DNA from: JBOHUX01 sp050734915
Lineage (GTDB): Bacteria; Chloroflexota; Dormibacteria; Dormibacterales; Dormibacteraceae
Direction of reading: 5' to 3'
Assembly (NCBI GenBank): GCA_050734915.1
Contig: JBOHUX010000007.1
Span: 1-26,774 of the forward strand
Length of the DNA: 26,774 bases
Part shown: in pieces, positions 1-7,706 of the stretch
Position numbering within the stretch: position 1 is the first letter of the stretch
Layout: each line of letters begins with the position of its first letter
Notes under the pieces: generated by a model
Database searches by the model: none
What the model saw: only the letters and a program-made list of their open reading frames with translations
What the model was told of the DNA's origin: nothing
Translations under genes and position numbers: made by a program

Positions 1-806
<806 letters not shown>

Positions 807-889
807 CGGTCATGTCTCCTGTGCTGGATGAGGCGAGGCGGCCATCACGGCGGCTCTCGCTCGATGGCGATCGATTCTCGGGCGCTCGC

Positions 890-1423
890 TCATGTGCCTG
901 CCAGCTGGCGGTGAAGCTGGCGGAGGCGGCTGGCGATCGACGCGTCCACCACCCGATCCCCGATCTGGAGCACCAGGCCACCGACGATGGCGGGGTCCAC
1001 CCGGACCTCCAGGCGGACCTTCTTGCCGAGCCGCTTCGACAGCTCCCGGGTGAGGTGCTCGCGGTCCCTGCGCGCCAGCTCGACGGCCGTGGTCGCGGTG
1101 GCACGGACGCGCCCGGACGCCTCGTCGACCAGCCGCTGGAACTCGGACTCGATCTCGCCGATGACCGCGCTCCGCCGCCCCGTCACCAGCATCCGCGCCA
1201 GGTTCAGCCCCTCCGCCCCCGCCTCCTTAGGGATGACGGCCGCGATCGCCTCCAGCCGGCGGGAGGTAGCCAGGCTCGGGTTCTCGACCACCGCCCTCAC
1301 CCGGGGCTCGCTCAGAAGGCGGTCCAGGATCTCCAACCGCCTCGCCCAAACCGCCTCGCTCCCCTCCGCGAGGGCGAGCTCGAAGATGGCGCGCGCGTAG
1401 CGCCTAGCGCTGGCGCTCGCCAT
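890..1423 (-). CDS. atpH: F1 ATP synthase subunit delta
   Basis: This 177-residue protein is the peripheral-stalk subunit that joins the top of the alpha/beta hexamer to the b subunits. The N-terminal helical domain has the typical opening MASASARRYARAIFELALAEG. The C-terminal part carries the family signature around RVDPAIVGGLVLQIGDRVVDASI, followed by a short basic helix. The length matches the family (about 175-185). The ATG has a strong GAGGAGG Shine-Dalgarno six bases upstream. The first 20 bases overlap the end of atpF, consistent with translational coupling. Nothing unusual was seen. Confidence 0.96.
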   Translation of the reverse strand: MASASARRYARAIFELALAEGSEAVWARRLEILDRLLSEPRVRAVVENPSLATSRRLEAIAAVIPKEAGAEGLNLARMLVTGRRSAVIGEIESEFQRLVDEASGRVRATATTAVELARRDREHLTRELSKRLGKKVRLEVRVDPAIVGGLVLQIGDRVVDASIASRLRQLHRQLAGT

Positions 1424-1931
1424 CTGTGACCTCCTCGATTGCCTGCTCGATCAGCCGGCGGTGCCGGGGCCCATCGAGGCTCTCGCCGACGACCCGGGCG
1501 GTGGCCTGGACGACCATCTCGGCGATCTCGCGCCGGACGCCGTCCATGGCCTGCTGGCGCTCGCTCGCGATCGCCTGCTGGGCGCGCTCGCCGAGCCGCC
1601 TCGCCTCCTGGTCCGCCTTCTTCCGGAGCTCCTCCCGGAGCCGCTCACCGGACCGGCCGGCCGCGTCGATGATCTCCTGCGCCTGCTTGCGAGCCTCGTC
1701 GAGGCGGGCACCTACCTCATCGAGCCTCTGCTCGGCCTCCCGGCGCGCCCGCTCTGCGGCCTCGATCTGCTCCCCGATCTGCCGCTGCCGCGCCTCGGCG
1801 GCATTCATGATCCAGGGGTAGGCCCACCTGGCGAGGATGCCGACCATGATCAGGAAGGCGACCAGCTCCGCGACCAGCGAGAGGTCCAGATCGAGAAGCC
1901 GCGCCTGGGCCATGTAGACCGCGTGCGACAA
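1404..1931 (-). CDS. atpF: Fo ATP synthase subunit b
   Basis: This 175-residue subunit forms the peripheral stalk as a dimer. One N-terminal membrane helix (about residues 16-38, VAELVAFLIMVGILARWAY) is followed by a long, charged coiled coil rich in E, R, A and Q, and a C-terminal delta-binding part. The start is uncertain. TTG at 1931 lies three bases after the atpE stop, with a G-rich AGGGGG stretch about 11 bases upstream. ATG at 1913 (MAQARLLDLD) is a reasonable alternative giving 169 residues with weaker ribosome-binding evidence. The gene lies in the conserved c-b-delta order and overlaps atpH at its end. Confidence 0.94.
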   Translation of the reverse strand: MSHAVYMAQARLLDLDLSLVAELVAFLIMVGILARWAYPWIMNAAEARQRQIGEQIEAAERARREAEQRLDEVGARLDEARKQAQEIIDAAGRSGERLREELRKKADQEARRLGERAQQAIASERQQAMDGVRREIAEMVVQATARVVGESLDGPRHRRLIEQAIEEVTDGERQR

Positions 1932-1934
1932 CGC

Positions 1935-2189
1935 CTACTTGACCCCCTGGGCGACGGACGTGATGAAGTAGAAGCCGAGCGCGAGGTTGATGAAGTACAT
2001 CGCCTCGACGAGCCCGATGATCAAGAACATGGTCGTCCGAAGCCTCCCCTCCGACTCCGGCTGGCGGGCGACGCCCGCGATGGTCGCGCCACCGGCCAGG
2101 CCGTCACCGACGGCGGCGCCGATGGCGCCCCCGCCGAGGGCCATCCCGGCGCCGATGAGGGCGCCGGCGATCGCGATCGCATGGTTCAT
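1935..2189 (-). CDS. atpE: Fo ATP synthase subunit c (proteolipid)
   Basis: This 84-residue two-helix hairpin forms the rotor ring. Helix 1 is glycine-rich (GAGMALGGGAIGAAVGDG). The polar loop is ARQPE (41-45), and helix 2 carries the ion-binding carboxylate Glu62 in GLVEAMYF. The positions that supply Na+ ligands in sodium-type rings (Gln in helix 1, Ser/Thr just after the Glu, Tyr) are Asp29, Ala63, Met64 and Ile67 here, so proton coupling is the better inference. The ATG has an extended AGGAGGAGG ribosome-binding site nine bases upstream, matching the high copy number of c in the complex. Confidence 0.96.
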   Translation of the reverse strand: MNHAIAIAGALIGAGMALGGGAIGAAVGDGLAGGATIAGVARQPESEGRLRTTMFLIIGLVEAMYFINLALGFYFITSVAQGVK

Positions 2190-2198
2190 CTGCGCTTT

Positions 2199-2207
2199 CC
2201 TCCTCCT
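2199..2207 (-). promoter_or_regulatory. Strong Shine-Dalgarno of atpE
   Basis: On the minus strand this reads AGGAGGAGG, nine bases before the atpE ATG. It is the strongest ribosome-binding site in the operon and fits the high stoichiometry of subunit c relative to a, b and delta. Confidence 0.75.
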
Positions 2208-2210
2208 GAA

Positions 2211-3137
2211 CTAGTGGGGACTGGCGGGCGACGGCGCCGGCGCGGCCGCCCTCGCCTCGGTTGCGGCCCCGCGAGGGCCCGGGAACGCGGTCGGCGACGC
2301 CCGGCGGCGGGCGGGGCGCTCTTCTTGCTCCAGCCCCTCCCGGGCCATCCCGAAGTAGATGATCGTGAGGAGCATGAAGATGAAGGCCTGGATGGTGCCG
2401 ACGAAGAACACGTCGAACGCCTTCCAGATGATCAGAAAGAGCAGACCGAGGGGAGCCCAGACATGCCCGAGGCCGGTTGTCTGCAGCCCGTAGGAGAAGA
2501 GCGCCCCGAGCAGGAACACCATCAGCACGCCGGCGAAGATGTTGCCGAAGAGCCGGAGCGCGAGCGTGACCGGCTTGACGACCTCCTCGATGACGTTGAG
2601 CAGCACGAAGATGCCGCGGATCACCAGGTTCAGCTCGAAGGGCTTGGTGAAGCGGCGGAGAAAGCCTCGGAATCCGAGCACCCGGAGCGAGTAGGCCTCG
2701 ACGAGCACGATCACCACGATCGCCATCGCCACCGTCTGGTCGAGGATGGCATTGGCGGGAAACACAGGCTGGGAGAGTGGGAAGAAGTCCAGCCAGTTGG
2801 CGATGAAGATGAAGAGGCCGATGGTGGCCGCCAGGGGCACCACGAAGCTCGCGTCCTCCGCCACCGACTCCCGGACCAGCCCCCGTGTGTATCCGACCAG
2901 GAACTCCAGAACCATCTGCAGCTTGCCGGGCACCCGGTCGCGGACCCGGGCGGTGACGATGAGGACGAAGGCGAGGGTGAGCGCCATCGCGATCCCGCTC
3001 GAGATCAGGCTGTCCGCGTCGAAGGCGCAGTAGTAGAACTTGAGGACCAGGAGGTTGATGGCGCCGTCGCCGGTGCCACAGCCCGGGAGCGGCACCAGGT
3101 TGTGCGTGCCCGGGGGCGCCGCGTCGAGGTAGATCAA
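2211..3137 (-). CDS. atpB: Fo ATP synthase subunit a
   Basis: This stator channel subunit faces the c ring and forms the two proton half-channels. It has about five or six membrane helices, the invariant arginine Arg195 in LALRLFGNIFAG, and the conserved polar stretch GTIQAFIFMLLT (Gln250). The best start is TTG at 3137, eight bases after GGAGG and overlapping the atpI stop as TTGA. That gives 308 residues; GTG at 3143 lies only two bases from the same GGAGG. The frame stays open well upstream inside atpI, but that part is only a shadow of atpI. The C-terminus carries an unusual tail of about 35 residues rich in Ala, Pro and Arg (about 272-308) beyond the last helix. Confidence 0.95.
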   Translation of the reverse strand: MIYLDAAPPGTHNLVPLPGCGTGDGAINLLVLKFYYCAFDADSLISSGIAMALTLAFVLIVTARVRDRVPGKLQMVLEFLVGYTRGLVRESVAEDASFVVPLAATIGLFIFIANWLDFFPLSQPVFPANAILDQTVAMAIVVIVLVEAYSLRVLGFRGFLRRFTKPFELNLVIRGIFVLLNVIEEVVKPVTLALRLFGNIFAGVLMVFLLGALFSYGLQTTGLGHVWAPLGLLFLIIWKAFDVFFVGTIQAFIFMLLTIIYFGMAREGLEQEERPARRRASPTAFPGPRGAATEARAAAPAPSPASPH

Positions 3138-3505
3138 GCCCACCCCCTCCAGGTCGCGAAGCCGGCGATGACGGCCAGGAGCATCTGCGCGGCCGCGATC
3201 CCGGCCACGACGAGGGGCACGTAGGCGGCCCCTAGCAGTACCCCCACCATCAGGCCCGCCGCCGTCAGGCAGGCCAGCCGGCCCATGCTCGCGAAGCGGA
3301 AATCCATGTCCGTCCCCAGGCTCCGCGCGGCCAGGCCGCCGTTGACCGACCCGATCAGGAGCCCGACGGCCAGCGCCTCGCCGGTGACCGGACGGGCCGC
3401 CACACCCCCCGCCACGAGGCTCAGCGCCGCGCCCGCCACGCACGCGGCCGCGGTCGCCCGGACGACGGTGCGGTCGCTTTGGACCGCGCTGCCTCTCCCG
3501 ATCAA
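3134..3505 (-). CDS. atpI: ATP synthase subunit I-like membrane protein
   Basis: This 123-residue, strongly hydrophobic protein has about four predicted membrane helices. It is directly upstream of atpB and downstream of a small AtpZ-like gene. AtpI proteins help assemble the c ring in other bacteria. The family is poorly conserved, so the name rests mainly on position, size and topology. The start is TTG at 3505, overlapping the stop of the preceding gene as TTGA; the end overlaps atpB in the same way. No catalytic motif is visible. Confidence 0.7.
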   Translation of the reverse strand: MIGRGSAVQSDRTVVRATAAACVAGAALSLVAGGVAARPVTGEALAVGLLIGSVNGGLAARSLGTDMDFRFASMGRLACLTAAGLMVGVLLGAAYVPLVVAGIAAAQMLLAVIAGFATWRGWA

Positions 3506-3711
3506 AGGTAGCGTTTGAACCTCACGTAGACCCCGGCGATGCTGAGACCGATGCCGAGGAGCAATCCAACGAAAGCGCCAAGAGGTCCCGAGTGCAGGGC
3601 ACCGTCAACCGCGATTCCCGCCATCAACGGTATCACCACCGCCGCGGCCAGGAAGACTCCCATGGCGGCCAACTCGGCACCCGTCGGGGAATCTCGCGGC
3701 TGGGGCCTCAT
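3502..3711 (-). CDS. atpZ: AtpZ/AtpI-family small membrane protein, first gene of the atp operon
   Basis: This 69-residue protein has two membrane helices (about residues 12-33 and 43-62). A central GIAVDGALHSGPLGAFVG turn resembles the AtpZ/AtpI gate-subunit family (small proteins beside Fo genes, proposed to help assembly or carry divalent cations). A basic RFKRYL tail follows. The ATG at 3711 has no Shine-Dalgarno. A TAGAAT box 12 bases upstream suggests a transcript with a very short leader. It is translationally coupled to atpI through TTGA. Confidence 0.75.
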   Translation of the reverse strand: MRPQPRDSPTGAELAAMGVFLAAAVVIPLMAGIAVDGALHSGPLGAFVGLLLGIGLSIAGVYVRFKRYL

Positions 3712-3723
3712 TAGCCGCCCGGC

Positions 3724-3729
3724 ATTCTA
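3724..3729 (-). promoter_or_regulatory. Putative -10 element of the atp operon
   Basis: TAGAAT on the minus strand ends 12 bases before the atpZ ATG, in the 125-base gap after wecA. The predicted leader would be only about five bases. No clear -35 is seen. The same box recurs upstream of other genes in this window. Confidence 0.5.
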
Positions 3730-3740
3730 GCAGGCTGACC

Positions 3741-3758
3741 CGCCCCACTCCCGGGGCG
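3741..3758 (-). other. GC-only hairpin between wecA and the atp promoter
   Basis: CGCCCC and GGGGCG form a six-base-pair stem with a six-base loop in the wecA-atpZ gap. No T-tract follows on the minus strand, so it is not a convincing intrinsic terminator. It could weaken readthrough from wecA into the atp operon. Confidence 0.3.
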
Positions 3759-3836
3759 TGGCGCCGCGCGCGAGGGGTCATGGCATCGCGGGACTGCCCC
3801 CGGGACAGGCCCTCGACGTGGGCCGGCCGGCGGGCT

Positions 3837-4925
3837 TCAACCGGTCGCCGTCTTCTCCCCGAGCAGCGTCCTGAGACCGGGGAACGGGAGCCTCCAGCGC
3901 GCGCGCTCGAGGCGTTCGCCGGCGACCGTGGAGACGGTGACCACCAGCAGCACGATGGCGACGGCGAGGATGCGCTTGTGCCCGAACAGCATCAGCCCGA
4001 GGGCGCCCAGGATGCCGGTCGCGCAGTAGAAGATCATGCACGTCTCGGGCTGGCTGAGACCGAAGTCGAGCAGCTGGTGGTGGATGTGACGGGTATCCGG
4101 GTGGGCGATGGAGACGCCCTGGCGCCTGCGACGGACGATCGCCCAGCCGGTGTCCACGATCGGCACGGTGAGCGCCAGGGCGGGCACCACGAGGGCGAAG
4201 ACGACCGCCACCTTGGCCACGCCCAGGATGGAGAGAAGGCCCAGGGTCAGGCCCAGGAAGTGGCTGCCGGAGTCGCCCATGAAGATGCGGGCGGGGTGGA
4301 AGTTGAAGATCAGGAAGCCGGCGCAGGCCCCGGTCAGCGCCGCCGTCGCCACCACCACGTCGATCTGCCCCTTGCTGGCGGCCGCCACCATGAGGATCAC
4401 CGCGACGATCGCCACCACGCCTGCCGCCAGCCCGTCGACGCCGTCCAGCATGTTGACCGTGTTCTGCATCCCGAGGAGCCATCCCAGCGTCAGTGGATAG
4501 GCGATCAGGCCGAGCTGGACGATGCCCAGATGGGGCAGTGTGAAGAACCCGATCAGATAGACCGGATAGGCGACGATGGCGACCAGCGCAATCCCCGCCT
4601 CGATCAGGATCTTCCCCCAAGCGGGGATGCCGAAGCGGTCATCGAGGATGAAGACCGCCGTCGCCAGCCCGCCGACGGCCAGGAGGCCCTGCAGCTGGCG
4701 GTCGTGGGGGAAGTACGCTGTCGCGCTCCCCGCGAAGGCAAGGTAGAGGACCGAGCCGCCCAGCAGCGCGGTCGGCGTGGCGTGGATGCGGCGTCCACCC
4801 GGGTGCGCGATCATCCCGAGCCGGCCCGAGACGCCGATCGCGATCGGGGTCAGCAGGAGGGCGAGCGCGCCGGCGAGCAGGAAGGCGGGCAGCGCCGGAG
4901 CCAGGTGGTGCTGGATCTGGCGCAG
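3837..4925 (-). CDS. wecA: Undecaprenyl-phosphate N-acetylhexosamine-1-phosphate transferase (WecA/TagO type)
   Basis: This polytopic enzyme moves a sugar-1-phosphate from a UDP-sugar to undecaprenyl phosphate, the first step of cell-wall polymer or surface glycan synthesis. The polyprenyl-phosphate transferase motifs are clear: ILDDRFGIP, NMLDGVDGLA, FNFHPARIFMGDSG and the WecA-type HIHH in DTRHIHHQLL. The first ATG (4814) starts inside the family, because upstream in the same frame lies an expected first membrane helix (PAFLLAGALALLLTPIAIGV). The frame is open back to the glyA stop with no ATG, GTG or TTG. The span given uses CTG at 4925, which has AGGA four bases upstream and yields 362 residues. 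ATG at 4814 would give 325. The specific sugar is not determinable. Confidence 0.9.
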   Translation of the reverse strand: MRQIQHHLAPALPAFLLAGALALLLTPIAIGVSGRLGMIAHPGGRRIHATPTALLGGSVLYLAFAGSATAYFPHDRQLQGLLAVGGLATAVFILDDRFGIPAWGKILIEAGIALVAIVAYPVYLIGFFTLPHLGIVQLGLIAYPLTLGWLLGMQNTVNMLDGVDGLAAGVVAIVAVILMVAAASKGQIDVVVATAALTGACAGFLIFNFHPARIFMGDSGSHFLGLTLGLLSILGVAKVAVVFALVVPALALTVPIVDTGWAIVRRRRQGVSIAHPDTRHIHHQLLDFGLSQPETCMIFYCATGILGALGLMLFGHKRILAVAIVLLVVTVSTVAGERLERARWRLPFPGLRTLLGEKTATG

Positions 4926-4979
4926 GAAGTCCTGGCTGACGACGGGGTCGGGGATCCGGGTCAGAAGGGTCAGGAGCCG

Positions 4980-6257
4980 CTACTCGAGGCCGTAGGGGAT
5001 CGGGAACCGCGCGGTGAGGTCGAGGGTGCGTTCGCGCACCGACGCGAGCGTGACGGGATCGTCGATGCGCTCGACCAGGTCGGCGAGACAGTCGGCGATG
5101 GCGACCATCTCGCCCTCGCCCATCCCCCGGGTGGTCACGAGCGGGGTCCCCACCCGGACCCCGCTGGGGTTGAACTTGGAGGCGGTATCGAAGGGGATCG
5201 AGTTGCGGTTGAGCGTGATCCCGACCCCGTCGGCGACATCCTGGACCTGCTTGCCGGTGCGGCCGAAGGGACGAAGGTCCACCAGCATCAGGTGGTTGTC
5301 GGTGCCCCCGGTGGTGATTCTGAGGCCACGCTCCACCAGGCGGGCCGCCAGCGTCCTGGCGTTGACGACCACCTGCCGAGCGTAGTCCCGGAACCCGGGC
5401 TTGAGGGCCTCTCCGAAGCAGACCGCCTTGGCCGCGATGGCGTGCATGAGCGGGCCGCCCTGGATGCCCGGGAAGACGGCCGAGTCGATCGCCTTCTGGT
5501 GATCGACCGTGCACAGGATCAGAGCGCCCCAGGCGCCCCGCAGCGTCTTCTGGGTGGTAGTGGTCACGATCGCCGAGTGGGGGACCGGGCTGGGGTGGGC
5601 GCCGCCCGCGACCAGGCCCGCGAAGTGGGCCATGTCGGTGACCATGACCGCGCCCACGGAGTCCGCGATCTGGCGCATGCGGGCGAAGTCGATCACGCGC
5701 GGGTAGGCTGAGTAGCCGACCATCAGCATGCGAGGCCGCACGTCCTCGGCCTGGCGCTGGATGGCGTCGTAGTCGAGCAGCTCGGTCTCGGGATCCACCG
5801 AGTAGGGGTGGATCTCGTAGAGCTTGCCGCTGAAGTTGGCCGGGCTGCCGTGGCTGAGGTGGCCGCCCGCCGCAAGGTCCATGCCCATGACCCGGTCGCC
5901 GGGCTCGCAGATCGCCATGTAGACGGCCGCGTTGGCCTGGCTGCCGGCGTGCGGCTGCACGTTGGCGTACTCGGCGCCGAAGAGCAGCTTGGCCCGCTCG
6001 ACGGCCAGGGACTCGATCTCGTCGATCACCTCACCGCAGCCGCCGTAGTAGCGGCGCCCAGGATAGCCCTCCGCGTATTTGTTGGTCAGCAGGGTCCCCA
6101 GCGCCTCCAGGATGGCGGGGCTGGCGAGATTCTCCGACGCGATCAGCTCCAGGGTCCGGCTCTGGCGCTCGTACTCGCGGTGGATCAGGCGTGCGACGTC
6201 GGGGTCGTCGCGCTCGAGAGCCCGGAATGACAGTGTGCTCTGGGGTGCACGAGCCAT
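4980..6257 (-). CDS. glyA: Serine hydroxymethyltransferase
   Basis: This 425-residue PLP enzyme interconverts serine and glycine with tetrahydrofolate, supplying one-carbon units. It shows EYERQSRTLELIASEN near the N-terminus, YAEGYPGRRYYGGC, DMAHFAGLVAGG, and the PLP-lysine segment TTTTQKTLRG. Gln replaces the more usual His before the lysine, and GAWGA follows where GPRGG is common. The length is normal. The ATG at 6257 has no Shine-Dalgarno; a TAGCAT box ends seven bases upstream, so an internal leaderless promoter is plausible even though tsaC ends only 10 bases before. Confidence 0.96.
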   Translation of the reverse strand: MARAPQSTLSFRALERDDPDVARLIHREYERQSRTLELIASENLASPAILEALGTLLTNKYAEGYPGRRYYGGCGEVIDEIESLAVERAKLLFGAEYANVQPHAGSQANAAVYMAICEPGDRVMGMDLAAGGHLSHGSPANFSGKLYEIHPYSVDPETELLDYDAIQRQAEDVRPRMLMVGYSAYPRVIDFARMRQIADSVGAVMVTDMAHFAGLVAGGAHPSPVPHSAIVTTTTQKTLRGAWGALILCTVDHQKAIDSAVFPGIQGGPLMHAIAAKAVCFGEALKPGFRDYARQVVVNARTLAARLVERGLRITTGGTDNHLMLVDLRPFGRTGKQVQDVADGVGITLNRNSIPFDTASKFNPSGVRVGTPLVTTRGMGEGEMVAIADCLADLVERIDDPVTLASVRERTLDLTARFPIPYGLE

Positions 6258-6264
6258 GCCATGA

Positions 6265-6270
6265 ATGCTA
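6265..6270 (-). promoter_or_regulatory. Putative leaderless -10 element of glyA
   Basis: TAGCAT on the minus strand ends seven bases before the glyA ATG, placing the expected transcription start at or next to the start codon. Its TAG is also the tsaC stop codon. No Shine-Dalgarno is present. Confidence 0.5.
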
Positions 6271-6870
6271 GCGGGGGAGGAGCGCGGAGGACGGGATGGC
6301 GCCTTCCCGGAGAACCCGCGGGACGCCCCCTCTCAGCTCCAGCACCGTCGAGGGCGTGCCGCCGGGCGCGCGCCCGCCGTCGAGCACCGCGGCGACCCCG
6401 GCGAGGGCGGAAGCCTCACCCGCGCTGAGCGCGGAGGTCCGTCCGCTCAGGTTGGCGCTGGTGGTGGCGAGAGCCTCCCCGGCCTGGTCGAGAAGGCGCA
6501 GGGCGAGCTGGTGGTTGGGGATCCGGACGCCGATACCCGGGGGCACGCCGGCGGTGAGCGGGGGGCCGACCCCGGGCCGGGCGACCAGCACCAGGGTGAG
6601 GGGACCGGGCCACCATCGGGAGATCAGGCGCCTCGCGGCGCCGTCCACCACCCCCCAGCGCCCGACCTGCGCGACGCTGGGCGGCATCAAGATCAAGGGC
6701 CGGTCCCGGGGGCGGTGCTTGAGCAGGTAGACCCGCTCCAGAGCCCCGCGGTCGGAGGCGAGGGCGGCCAGGCCGTAGACCGTGTCGGTCGGAAAGGCGA
6801 TCACCTCCCCCGCGCGGAGAAGCTCGACTGCCCGGCGCAGGCCGGCCGCATCGGGACTCAGGACCTCCAC
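6268..6870 (-). CDS. tsaC: Threonylcarbamoyl-AMP synthase (Sua5/YwlC/YrdC family)
   Basis: This enzyme makes threonylcarbamoyl-AMP from threonine, bicarbonate and ATP for t6A37 tRNA modification. The YrdC fold motifs are present: AFPTDTVYGLAALA, the KHRPRDRPLIL loop, WWPGPLTLVL, GVRIPNHQLALRLL, and TTSANLSG. Near the end is PSTVLEL. The length is about 200 residues, the short YwlC-like form without the Sua5 C-terminal domain. The GTG at 6870, inside the end of prmC, is chosen. A CTG at 6861 overlapping the prmC stop as CTGA is an alternative, but its GGAGG is only two bases away. It sits between prmC and glyA in a conserved translation cluster. Confidence 0.93.
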   Translation of the reverse strand: MEVLSPDAAGLRRAVELLRAGEVIAFPTDTVYGLAALASDRGALERVYLLKHRPRDRPLILMPPSVAQVGRWGVVDGAARRLISRWWPGPLTLVLVARPGVGPPLTAGVPPGIGVRIPNHQLALRLLDQAGEALATTSANLSGRTSALSAGEASALAGVAAVLDGGRAPGGTPSTVLELRGGVPRVLREGAIPSSALLPR

Positions 6871-7706
6871 GCTTCCAGCACCCGATCGTGGCCTCCCAGG
6901 TCTCGGTGCACACGCGCTCCCTGGTACGAGCGCCCCGCCAGCTCGGCGAGGACCGGCATGATCGCCGGGTCGGCTTCGACGAGGGTGACCCCGCCCGGCG
7001 CCAGCCGGGGCGCCGCCTCCACCAGCAGCCGCTCGATCAGCTCTCCCCCGGTGGCGCCCCCGAAGAGGGCGTGGGCGGGCTGGGCGGCAACCTCGGCCGG
7101 CAGCGTGGCGCCGGCCGCCACGTAGGGGAGATTGGCGACCACGGCGTCGAGAGGGCCCTCGACGGCCGCCAGAAGGTCGCCCCGCGAGAGTCTGACCCGG
7201 TCTCCGAGGACGTGTCGCTCCACGTTGCGGGCGGCGATGTGGAGGGCCGCCTCGTCGTCGTCGGTCGCCTCGAGATCGGCCGCCGGCAGGTAGTGCGCGA
7301 GAGCGACGGCGATGCAGCCGCTGCCCGTCCCCACGTCGGCGATGCGGATCCTGCCCGGGCGCCCCCTTCCCCACTCCACGGCGCGCTGGACGAGCGTCTC
7401 GGTGTCGGGGTTGGGGACCAGCACGGCCGGAGTTACCTCGAAGTCGAGCGTCATGAACTCCTTGTGCCCGGTCAGGTAGGCGACCGGCTCCCCGCGCCCC
7501 CGGCGGGCGATCAGCCGCCGGTAGGGCTCCAGCTCCGGCTCGGTCAGCGCCCGATCGTGCTGGAGGTAGAGGTCCAGACGTCGGATCCCCAGCCCGTGAG
7601 CGAGGAGGAGTTCGGCATCCAGCCGCGGCGAGCCGGAGCCTTGCCGCTCGAGGAATGCGGCCGCCCGACCGAGGACCTCCAGCAGGGTCAGCCGGGCTGG
7701 CGTCAG
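6858..7706 (-). CDS. prmC: Release factor glutamine methyltransferase
   Basis: PrmC N5-methylates the glutamine of the GGQ motif of release factors using SAM. The SAM-binding motif IADVGTGSGCIAVALA and the upstream PNPDTETLV are clear. The catalytic motif reads NLPY (192-195) instead of the usual NPPY. The only ATG (7454) would delete the N-terminal helical substrate domain. That domain is encoded in frame upstream (PRLDAELLLAHGLG and PVAYLTGHKEF) without any ATG, GTG or TTG. CTG at 7706 overlaps the prfA stop as CTGA, has GGAGG four bases upstream, and gives 282 residues, the normal family length. ACG at 7703 is a less likely start. Directly following its substrate gene prfA is the classical arrangement. 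Confidence 0.93.
   Translation of the reverse strand: MTPARLTLLEVLGRAAAFLERQGSGSPRLDAELLLAHGLGIRRLDLYLQHDRALTEPELEPYRRLIARRGRGEPVAYLTGHKEFMTLDFEVTPAVLVPNPDTETLVQRAVEWGRGRPGRIRIADVGTGSGCIAVALAHYLPAADLEATDDDEAALHIAARNVERHVLGDRVRLSRGDLLAAVEGPLDAVVANLPYVAAGATLPAEVAAQPAHALFGGATGGELIERLLVEAAPRLAPGGVTLVEADPAIMPVLAELAGRSYQGARVHRDLGGHDRVLEAWRS

Noticed and set aside
1935..2189. Sodium-coupled c ring
   Set aside because: The Gln, Ser/Thr and Tyr ligand positions of Na+ rings are Asp29, Ala63, Met64 and Ile67; only the Glu62 carboxylate is shared.
1461..3224. A long plus-strand open frame opposite atpF, atpE and atpB
   Set aside because: The opposite strand encodes unmistakable ATP synthase subunits. 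The frame is a high-GC shadow rich in D, E, R and P.
3138..3443. A longer N-terminus for atpB in the open frame upstream of 3137
   Set aside because: That stretch overlaps atpI in another frame and its translation is a low-complexity shadow. The TTG at 3137 with GGAGG and a TTGA overlap is a better start.
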